NCBI GenBank assembly: GCA_902803185.1
Contig: CADCOV010000105.1
Span: 1 to 14,450, forward strand
From: an uncultured Eubacteriales bacterium
Lineage (GTDB): Bacteria; Bacillota; Clostridia; Peptostreptococcales; Anaerovoracaceae
Direction of reading: 5' to 3'
Length of the DNA: 14,450 bases
Notes under the pieces: model-generated
Seen by the model: the letters and a program-made list of their open reading frames with translations, nothing else
Told to the model about the DNA's origin: nothing
Databases searched by the model: none
Shown here: one piece after another, positions 1 to 5,183 of the stretch
Layout of the letters: each line of letters starts with the position of its first letter
How positions within the stretch are numbered: the stretch's first letter is position 1
Position numbers and translations under genes: made by a program

Positions 1-148
1 CGGCAAGGCCCTCCTCCCCCGCCGCGAAGAGCGCCTCCAGAGTGGCCGGGACGCCGCCTGAGGACGCCGCCTTCACGTCGATCACGCCGCCCTCCGTCCG
101 AAGCCCCAGTCTCACTTCTCCGTCTCTCTCAAAATGCAGGATCTTCAT
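1..148 (-). CDS. Fumarylacetoacetate hydrolase family protein, N-terminal 49 residues only
   Basis: The gene starts at an ATG (complement of 146-148) and runs off the left edge, so only the N-terminal subdomain is visible. The reading MKILHFERDGEVRLGL, then GVIDV, resembles the opening of FAH-family hydrolases/isomerases (COG0179), where a short beta-rich segment precedes the metal-binding catalytic domain. Those enzymes cleave or tautomerise acylpyruvate-type compounds, but the catalytic domain lies outside the window, so substrate cannot be judged. A GGAGG lies 8 nt ahead of the ATG, inside the 3' end of nnrE, whose stop is only 3 nt upstream. The two are therefore probably one transcript with coupled translation. 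The family call rests on a short segment. Confidence 0.62.
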   Translation of the reverse strand, partial: MKILHFERDGEVRLGLRTEGGVIDVKAASSGGVPATLEALFAAGEEGLA

Positions 149-151
149 GGA

Positions 152-784
152 CTATTCCTCCATCATCACGTACTGTCCCCGGATCTCGATGCCGATGTCC
201 CGGTTGACCTTTTTCTTCATGGCCTCCTTGGCCCGGCCGCAGAAGTGCCCCAGCTTATACGTCCCGATGGAGACCGTAAGATCCGACTTCACGAACAGGT
301 CCCCTTCGCCGGTGTCCCCGTTCAGGCCGCTGTTGATGTCCGCGGAGATCACATAGGCGCCGCTCTCGTTCACCGCCCGGATCAAAGACGCCATCGGCTC
401 CTTCACCTCGCCGGAGAAGCCGGTCCCCAGCAGGCAGTCCAGGATCGTGCCGTATCCGGACAGGTCGATCCCCTCTTCCCAGAGCATACATGGGATCTCC
501 TTCTCCATGCACTGCTGGAAATAGTATGCGCCGTCCTCGGAGAACTTCTCCTCCAGCAGGATCAGCTCGCACCATATCCCGATATCATCGAGCAGCAGCG
601 CCGCCGCGTAGCCGTCCCCGGCGTTGTTGCCCTTGCCGCAGACCACCGCCACCGGCGGCTCCCAGGTCCCCTCTTCAAAGATTGCCCGGGCGGCCCGCGC
701 CATCAATTCTTCAGACGGCGTGCCGTTTGCGATCGTCCAGGCGTCGCTCTCCCGCATCACCTGCGTGGATACTGCTTTGACCAT
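152..784 (-). CDS. nnrE: NAD(P)H-hydrate epimerase, stand-alone YjeF_N domain
   Basis: A 210-residue YjeF N-terminal domain protein. The family interconverts the R and S forms of NAD(P)HX, the hydrated damage product of NAD(P)H, so that the dehydratase NnrD can repair it. Visible hallmarks are the nucleotide-binding loop GKGNNAGDGYA (residues 50-60; Ala in place of the more usual Gly), LDCLLGTG (115-122) with the conserved Asp116, and a DINSGL segment (149-154) where many homologues have DIPSGL. Many bacteria fuse this domain to the dehydratase; here it is alone and no NnrD is in the window. An in-frame ATG 42 nt upstream exists, but GAGGAGG just ahead of position 784 and the family-like start MVKAVST favour 784. 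A terminator lies about 45 nt upstream and no clear promoter is visible, so it may depend on read-through from the arginase transcript. Confidence 0.88.
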   Translation of the reverse strand: MVKAVSTQVMRESDAWTIANGTPSEELMARAARAIFEEGTWEPPVAVVCGKGNNAGDGYAAALLLDDIGIWCELILLEEKFSEDGAYYFQQCMEKEIPCMLWEEGIDLSGYGTILDCLLGTGFSGEVKEPMASLIRAVNESGAYVISADINSGLNGDTGEGDLFVKSDLTVSIGTYKLGHFCGRAKEAMKKKVNRDIGIEIRGQYVMMEE

Positions 785-828
785 TGCTGCCTCCTCAATT
801 CTGCCGCCCTGCCGCAGCGCATACACAT

Positions 829-859
829 AGAAGAAAACCGCGGAGCATGCGCCCCGCGG
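829..859 (-). terminator. Rho-independent terminator after arginase
   Basis: Read on the minus strand, a 9-bp stem (CCGCGGGGC with GCTCCGCGG, one G-T pair) closes a GCAT loop at 838-859 and is followed by TTTTCTTCT. It begins 17 nt after the arginase stop, which suits termination of the repeat-protein/arginase transcript. Confidence 0.75.
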
Positions 860-875
860 CTCGTTTTGGTACTGT

Positions 876-1775
876 CTAGTAGACCACCTTGCCCAGTGCG
901 GATTCCACGAACTTGGCCGCCAGGATGCCGGTCTTGTTCCGCTCGTCGAGGATCGGATTGACCTCCACCATGTCCATGGAGAGGAGTTTGCCGGATGCTG
1001 CCAGCTCCTCCACCGCCAGGAATCCCTCTCTGGCGGTCAGGCCGCTGTGGACCACGGTGCCGGTGCCCGGCGCTTCCTCCGGGGTGATGGCGTCGATATC
1101 GAAGCTCAGATGGATGCCCGCCGTATCCGTGCCGGCGATCTCGATGGCCCGCCGGATGACTTCGTGCATGCCGTACTGGTCGATGGCGTTGATCGGGAAG
1201 ACGGTGACCCCCGCCTCCTTCATGCGGACGCGCTCGATGGTATCGATGTCCCGGCCGCCGATCTGGACGCACTTCTTGACGTCCACGAAGGCCATGCCCT
1301 GGCCGAAGTCCACCATGCAGTCAGGGCCGTAGCCGCAGACCGCGGAGAACGGCATGCCGTGCATGTTGCCGCTCGGCGAAGACTTCTCGTTGTTCCAGTC
1401 GCCGTGGGCGTCGATCCAGATCAGGCCGATGCCGCCCTTCTTCTGGTAGAATTTCGCCACGGCTTCGATGCTGCCCGCCGCGATGCTGTGGTCGCCCCCC
1501 AGCACCACCGGGAAATTGCCCCCGTCCATAATACCGGAGACTTCGTTGAACAGCTTGCGATTGATATCGACGACCTGTTCGTAGTTGCGCATCTCCTCGC
1601 TGGTCGCCCCCTTCGGGATCGGAAGGATGTCGCCCCGGTCGATGACCTCATAGCCCATCTCCCTGAGTCCGTCCTCTAAGCCGCCGTACCGGATGGCCGC
1701 CGGCCCCATGCTGACGCCGCGCTTGGATGCGCCCATATCCATCTGGACGCCGATGATCTCAACTGTTCTGCCCAT
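876..1775 (-). CDS. rocF: Arginase (ureohydrolase family)
   Basis: This 299-residue protein hydrolyses arginine to ornithine and urea in the cytoplasm using two Mn ions. The metal ligands are visible: GGDHS (His96), DAHGDWN (Asp122, His124, Asp126) and SFDID (Asp226, Asp228). The segment after the second motif, SSPSGNMHGMP, and the later DMVEVNP (Glu271) are arginase-like rather than agmatinase-like. The usual Asp after the SFDxD motif (GLDP in many arginases) is Thr here (AITP), though the ureohydrolase signature pattern is still satisfied. Start choice: an ATG at 1787 gives 4 extra residues, but it is part of ATGGAGGAG, whose GGAGG is the ribosome binding site for the ATG at 1775; the resulting 299 aa equals the usual bacterial length. 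It lies 27 nt downstream of the repeat-protein gene and probably shares its promoter. Confidence 0.92.
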   Translation of the reverse strand: MGRTVEIIGVQMDMGASKRGVSMGPAAIRYGGLEDGLREMGYEVIDRGDILPIPKGATSEEMRNYEQVVDINRKLFNEVSGIMDGGNFPVVLGGDHSIAAGSIEAVAKFYQKKGGIGLIWIDAHGDWNNEKSSPSGNMHGMPFSAVCGYGPDCMVDFGQGMAFVDVKKCVQIGGRDIDTIERVRMKEAGVTVFPINAIDQYGMHEVIRRAIEIAGTDTAGIHLSFDIDAITPEEAPGTGTVVHSGLTAREGFLAVEELAASGKLLSMDMVEVNPILDERNKTGILAAKFVESALGKVVY

Positions 1776-1802
1776 AAGCTCCTCCATATATACGGGATCT
1801 GA

Positions 1803-2402
1803 TTACTCGCAGATCTCTTCCTTGACTTCTTCCACTTTCTCGCAGACGGTCTCCTTGGCTTCTTCGGCGGTCTCCTTGACCTCCTCAGCCGCAGCGGCGA
1901 TTTCCTCCGCCACGTCCGCCTTGACCTCAGCGACGACTTCCTCCGCTACCGCAGCGGTGCCCGCGGTCTTGCCCGCCTCGGCGGACTTGCCCACGACCTC
2001 GTCGACCTTCGCTTTGATCTTCTCGTCGATGTCGGTCCTCGCCAGGACCTCGTCCACCTTTGCCTTGATCTTGTCGTCGATGTCGGTCTTCGCCAGGACC
2101 TCGTCCACCTTCGCCTTGATCTTGTCGTCGATGTCGGTCTTCTCCAGGACGGAAGCAGCCTTGTTCTTCAGGCCGGCAGCGCCGTCCTTGATCTTGTCGC
2201 CGATCTCCGCCTTCTCGATCTTATCCTTGAGACCGGCAGCGCCGTCCTTGATCTTGTCGCCGATCTCCGCCTTCTCGATCTTATCCTTGAGGCCTGCCGC
2301 GCCCGCCTTGATCTTGTCGTCGATATCGGTCTTCTCCAGCGCTTCGCTGGCCTTTCCCTTCAGTTCAGCAGCCTTGTCCTTCAGTGTGTCAAAGAAATCC
2401 AT
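1803..2402 (-). CDS. Internally repetitive, highly charged helical protein, function unknown
   Basis: A 199-residue protein I do not recognise as a named family. It begins MDFFDTLKDKAAELKGKA and is built of imperfect amphipathic repeats: residues 25-44, 45-64 and 65-88 (20, 20 and 24 aa, pattern xxIxDKIKxGAAGLKxK) and three 17-aa units at 89-139 (TDIDDKIKAKVDEVLAK and variants). A 60-residue tail of Ala/Glu/Val/Lys follows and contains the only two cysteines (VCEK and EICE at the end). No signal peptide, membrane segment or enzyme motif is seen; long helices or a coiled coil are expected. The composition recalls LEA-like, phasin-like or apolipoprotein-like helical repeats, but that is resemblance, not homology. 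AAAGGAG lies 7 nt before the ATG. The arginase start follows 27 nt after the stop, so the two are probably co-transcribed. Confidence 0.85.
   Translation of the reverse strand: MDFFDTLKDKAAELKGKASEALEKTDIDDKIKAGAAGLKDKIEKAEIGDKIKDGAAGLKDKIEKAEIGDKIKDGAAGLKNKAASVLEKTDIDDKIKAKVDEVLAKTDIDDKIKAKVDEVLARTDIDEKIKAKVDEVVGKSAEAGKTAGTAAVAEEVVAEVKADVAEEIAAAAEEVKETAEEAKETVCEKVEEVKEEICE
1986..2330 (-). repeat. Tandem coding repeats inside the helical protein gene
   Basis: Two periods are visible in the DNA. About 60-bp units occupy 2271-2330, 2211-2270 and 2139-2210 (the last 72 bp), and 51-bp units occupy 2088-2138, 2037-2087 and 1986-2036. Lines of the two middle 60-bp copies are almost identical base for base, including at third codon positions, which suggests recent duplication or gene conversion within the array. 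Confidence 0.9.
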
Positions 2403-2468
2403 TAGTTTGCTCCTTTCGTCATTTAGCTATCCAAAGAGCTTGCGCTCCGGATCTTCCACATCAAGAAT

Positions 2469-2497
2469 ATTATATTACATTTTCTACCCTGCGTACA
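2469..2497 (-). promoter_or_regulatory. Putative sigma-A promoter for the repeat-protein/arginase unit
   Basis: On the minus strand a perfect TATAAT (2469-2474) is preceded at 17 nt by a weak TGTACG (2492-2497). It sits 67 nt upstream of the repeat-protein ATG in an AT-rich patch unlike the surrounding coding DNA. The -35 match is poor, so the call leans on the -10 and the location. Confidence 0.5.
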
Positions 2498-2544
2498 GTT
2501 CCGCAAACTCTTTTTTCACCATTTCTGAAAGTTCTTTATCCTCT

Positions 2545-3426
2545 TCAATCCCTGCTCTGCAGAACCGCCTGCACCCGGTCAAAGCGCCCCGCCGCCAGGT
2601 CCTGCCTGCGGATCCAGAAGTAGAGGTGCCCGCAGCTGCCGAACTCCAGGTCGAAGTCCCGCTCCTCGACGGTCCCCAGCTGGAAGAGCAAGACCCAGTC
2701 CTCGCAGCCCGCGTCGATCTCCTCGAGCAGATCCTCCGAAAGGTCGAACAAAGCCTCGTCCTCCCCCTCATCGTACAGGGACACATCCCGGGAGACCGCC
2801 TCGCAGACCCACTCCATCGGATCCGTGATGGTGTCCGGGTACCCCAGCAGCTTGGTATTGAAGCCCCAGAGGTCCTCGTCGTACCCCAGGAGCTCCCGGC
2901 TCCGCTCGTAGACCGACGCCGCCAGCTCCTCCTCCCAGTCGTCCGGGATCGGAAAATCCGGGAAGGCCGGCAGGCTGACTTCTTTGGTCATTGCGACCCG
3001 GCAGGCCCCGATCCGGCACTCCTCCGGCAGGTCCTCCGGCGCCTCCATCCTGGTCAAAGCCTCCCCCGCCGGGAACAGGAAGGCCCTGGCCGCCCCCAGA
3101 TCCGCTGGTCCGAAGCCCATCGGGCAGGTCTGGAGCTCGTACCAGAAGCTTAAGAGCCCCTCCTTCGGCAGGAGCCCCGCCTCGTCCAGAGGCGCTGCCT
3201 CCGCCAGGTCGAACTGGCCGAGGAAGGCCAGCGGCACGGAGAATGCCCCCTCCTCGTCCTCGATCTCGTAATACGGCCAGGCGAACCCCGCCGGTCCGTC
3301 CGGCGCACCGCCGATCCTGCTCGCGCCGACCGGGAGCTCTCCCTCCGCCGCCTCCATGCGGATCCGGATCTCGCTTCCCATGAGCGCCCGGAGCGCTTTC
3401 TTCACTGCCGATTCTTTGACACGCAT
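2545..3426 (-). CDS. YwqG/DUF1963 family protein
   Basis: A 293-residue cytoplasmic protein of the YwqG (DUF1963) family, whose biochemical role is not established. Family features are SRIGGAPDGP followed by FAWP near residues 37-50, the PLAFLGQFDL segment, a central FWYE, and the C-terminal pattern GHLYFWIRRQDLAAGRFDRVQAVLQ, here split by commentary: GHLYFWI, then RRQDLAAGRFD, then RVQAVLQ. The longer in-frame start at 3489 would lie upstream of the promoter; the ATG at 3426 has GGAAGG 6 nt ahead and gives a family-like N terminus (MRVKESAVKKAL). The gene is divergent from the DUF1015 gene. A different frame continues as a protein-like 20-codon stretch past the TGA (see findings). No clear terminator follows. 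Confidence 0.83.
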   Translation of the reverse strand: MRVKESAVKKALRALMGSEIRIRMEAAEGELPVGASRIGGAPDGPAGFAWPYYEIEDEEGAFSVPLAFLGQFDLAEAAPLDEAGLLPKEGLLSFWYELQTCPMGFGPADLGAARAFLFPAGEALTRMEAPEDLPEECRIGACRVAMTKEVSLPAFPDFPIPDDWEEELAASVYERSRELLGYDEDLWGFNTKLLGYPDTITDPMEWVCEAVSRDVSLYDEGEDEALFDLSEDLLEEIDAGCEDWVLLFQLGTVEERDFDLEFGSCGHLYFWIRRQDLAAGRFDRVQAVLQSRD

Positions 3427-3441
3427 CGCTGCCCTTCCTTT

Positions 3442-3457
3442 CCTGCTATGTAGCAGG
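3442..3457. promoter_or_regulatory. Palindrome in the ywqG-like gene leader, candidate operator
   Basis: CCTGCTA and TAGCAGG form perfect 7-bp arms around a TG centre. The element begins 3 nt downstream of the -10 box at 3461-3466, so it would overlap or immediately follow the transcription start of the YwqG-family gene, a classic repressor position. It could instead form a small hairpin in the leader RNA. Confidence 0.45.
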
Positions 3458-3460
3458 GAC

Positions 3461-3469
3461 ATTATACCA
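3461..3469 (-). promoter_or_regulatory. Extended -10 promoter for the YwqG-family gene
   Basis: On the minus strand the sequence TGGTATAAT gives an extended -10 with perfect TATAAT (3461-3466). No good -35 is present at 16-18 nt, which is typical of extended -10 promoters. It lies about 35 nt from the ATG at 3426. Confidence 0.62.
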
Positions 3470-3498
3470 CAACCCGCGCCCTTCGGCACCCTCTGCCA

Positions 3499-3533
3499 AT
3501 TCCGTCAATGCGGTCCGTTTCGTTTGACGGAAT
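3499..3533. promoter_or_regulatory. Perfect 10-bp inverted repeat between divergent genes, candidate operator
   Basis: ATTCCGTCAA (3499-3508) and TTGACGGAAT (3524-3533) are exact reverse complements separated by 15 nt. The right arm contains the -35 hexamer of the DUF1015 promoter, so a dimeric regulator bound here would occlude it. The left arm has no matching -10 at a proper distance on the minus strand, so it is not simply a mirror-image promoter. Confidence 0.55.
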
Positions 3534-3552
3534 AAAAGATTTGTTATATAGT
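3524..3552 (+). promoter_or_regulatory. Sigma-A promoter for the DUF1015 gene
   Basis: TTGACG (3524-3529) and TATAGT (3547-3552), each five of six to consensus, are separated by exactly 17 nt. The start codon is 31 nt downstream, leaving a leader of about 25 nt that carries the AGGAGG site. Confidence 0.8.
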
Positions 3553-3582
3553 GAAAGTACCAAGTTTGATAGGAGGATCGCT

Positions 3583-4800
3583 ATGCCGAACATCCATCCA
3601 TTCAGAGCTGTCCACCCTTCCGCGGCCTATGTGAGCCGCGTGCCGATCTGTCACGGGGACGCCGCCACGCCGGAACGCATCCGGGAGGTCGTCCAGGGGA
3701 ACCCGGTCAATTTCCTGACCATCACCAACGCGGAGTCCACCCTCTCCCCGGAGGACGCGGCGGATGACGCGAAAGTTCGATCTAAAACCAAAGAGCTCTA
3801 CGATTCTTATTTCCAAAGCGGCATCCTGACCAGAGACGAGCGCGAGTGCCTCTACATCTGGCGGATCTCCCGGGAGGACCACGTCCAGACCGGCCTGGTG
3901 GCCTGCCTCGACATGGCGGAGTACCTGGAGGGCCGCATCCTCAAGCACGAACTCACCCGCACCGAAAAGAGAGCCCATCAGCGCAAGCTGCTGGAAAACG
4001 TCGGAGGAAGCTTCGAACCGGTCCAGCTGGTTTTTGATGCCTCCGAGGAGGAGCACTCCCTGCTGGCGGACAGGGCCGACGCCCACGAGCCGACCTGCGA
4101 GTTCACCGACGCCAACGGCACCTTCCACCAGGTCTGGGCGATCGACGATCCTGAGGAGATCCGCAGCCTGCAGGCCGCCTTCGGAAAGACGGACGTCCTC
4201 TACATCTGCGACGGCCACCACCGGATCGCGGCGGCGGCAGAGCACGCCCTCGAGGAGAAGGAGCCGGGCAAGGTCCGCTTCATGGCCATCCTCTTCCCGG
4301 CCGCCGAGATGCGGATCCTGGACTATGACCGGGCCGTGAAGACCATCGGCGATCTCACCGAAGAGGCCTTCCTCAAAGCCATCGAGGAACAGGGCTTCAC
4401 CGTGGAGGCCCTGGGCACGGAGCCCGTCGCCCCGCGCTGCCAGACCGAATACACCATGGTCATGGGCGGCACCTGGTACCGCCTGACCTACACCGGCGCC
4501 GTCGACACCGCCGATCCGGTCGCCTCCTTGGGCGTCTCGATCCTGCAGGACCGTGTGCTCCGGAACATCCTGGGCATCGACGACCCGCAAAACGACGAGC
4601 GCCTGGTCTTCATCAGCGGCAACAAAGGCCTCACCGCCCTGCAGGAGGCTTCTGAGACCGACTGCAAAGCCGCCTTCGCCATCGCCCCTGTGGACATCCG
4701 CTCCATCATGGCCGTGGCCGACGCCGGCCTCACCATGCCGCCGAAGTCCACCTACTTCGATCCGAAGCCTCTCGGCGGCCTGCTGATCCACGAACTGTAA
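3583..4800 (+). CDS. DUF1015 family protein (COG4198)
   Basis: A 405-residue cytoplasmic protein of the DUF1015 family. Visible family marks are the N-terminal HPFRAVHP, the FLTITNAES stretch, the central ICDGHHRIAAAAEHA motif near residue 205, and a C-terminal GLLIHEL. The family is distantly related to ParB/SbnI-like serine kinases; some members are thought to act in serine or phosphoserine metabolism, but the substrate of this protein cannot be read from the sequence. An upstream in-frame ATG at 3508 falls before the promoter, so the start is taken at 3583, preceded by AGGAGG with a 6-nt spacer. It is transcribed alone: promoter at 3524-3552, strong terminator at 4814-4842. Confidence 0.9.
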   Translation: MPNIHPFRAVHPSAAYVSRVPICHGDAATPERIREVVQGNPVNFLTITNAESTLSPEDAADDAKVRSKTKELYDSYFQSGILTRDERECLYIWRISREDHVQTGLVACLDMAEYLEGRILKHELTRTEKRAHQRKLLENVGGSFEPVQLVFDASEEEHSLLADRADAHEPTCEFTDANGTFHQVWAIDDPEEIRSLQAAFGKTDVLYICDGHHRIAAAAEHALEEKEPGKVRFMAILFPAAEMRILDYDRAVKTIGDLTEEAFLKAIEEQGFTVEALGTEPVAPRCQTEYTMVMGGTWYRLTYTGAVDTADPVASLGVSILQDRVLRNILGIDDPQNDERLVFISGNKGLTALQEASETDCKAAFAIAPVDIRSIMAVADAGLTMPPKSTYFDPKPLGGLLIHEL

Positions 4801-4813
4801 AGAACGAGCCTGA

Positions 4814-4842
4814 GCGGCGCTGCACCTGCAGCGCCGCTTTTT
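4814..4842 (+). terminator. Strong Rho-independent terminator after the DUF1015 gene
   Basis: GCGGCGCTGC and GCAGCGCCGC form a perfect 10-bp stem around an ACCT loop, followed by five T residues (4838-4842). It starts 13 nt after the stop codon. Confidence 0.93.
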
Positions 4843-4865
4843 CGTTGCCGGTGGGCGGCGCCCCA

Positions 4866-5120
4866 ATGGCCAAAAACAGAAAAACCGCCAATCTGGCATC
4901 ATATATACGGAAACCCGTTTTTTGGCCATAGAAACCCGCTGATTTCCCTTCCAAACGCCGTCTGACCCCGGATCCCATGTCCAAATCCGCAAGAATCGGC
5001 TATATGATGCCAGTTTCGGAAAAAACCGAAATTTGGCCATGGCGAGACGCCGTTCCATGGCCAAAATGGCGGTTTTGCTCCATATGATGCCAGTTTCGTA
5101 AAAAATGGAATTCTGGCCAT
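4866..5120. repeat. Three 64-bp palindrome-ended intergenic modules (family A)
   Basis: Three modules of exactly 64 bp lie at 4866-4929 (inverted), 4977-5040 and 5057-5120. Each is bounded by ATGGCCA and TGGCCAT (the left end of the second reads ATGTCCA) and carries a conserved core ATATGATGCCAG at the same offset; when the first is reverse-complemented, position 25 of all three opens the core. Flanks between end and core vary but often hold short inverted repeats (for example TTTCGG with CCGAAA in module 2, ACGG with CCGT in module 1). Spacers are 47 bp and 16 bp; the 16-bp spacer contains GGCG-AGA-CGCC. The array fills the gap between two converging terminators, so it should be little transcribed. 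Apart from this array and the terminators, nothing else is seen in 4801-5183. Confidence 0.85.
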
Positions 5121-5142
5121 CGCCCCCTCCCCGCCTACACAC

Positions 5143-5170
5143 AAAAAGAGGGCTGCGCCAGGCAACCCTC
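5143..5170 (-). terminator. Rho-independent terminator after tldE
   Basis: On the minus strand GAGGGTTGC pairs with GCAGCCCTC (9 bp with one G-T pair) around a 5-nt loop, followed by TTTTTGTGTG. It begins 13 nt beyond the tldE stop codon and ends the suf-tld transcript. Confidence 0.85.
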
Positions 5171-5183
5171 CCTCTCATTCTCT

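Noticed and set aside
134..961. Plus-strand frame opposite nnrE and arginase
   Set aside because: Shadow of two well-supported genes, rich in Arg/Pro/Leu with no family features; the same holds for plus-strand frames over tldE, tldD, sufBD and sufC.
876..1775. Annotation as agmatinase
   Set aside because: The SSPSGNMHGMP and DMVEVNP segments and 299-aa length match arginases; agmatinases have different residues in the substrate loop.
2436..2447. GAGC-TTGC-GCTC hairpin ahead of the repeat-protein gene
   Set aside because: The stem is only 4 bp and is not followed by a T tract; it is too weak for a terminator.
4866..5120. CRISPR array
   Set aside because: The units differ in orientation, are 64 bp with internal variation, and the spacers are 47 and 16 bp; no cas gene is present.
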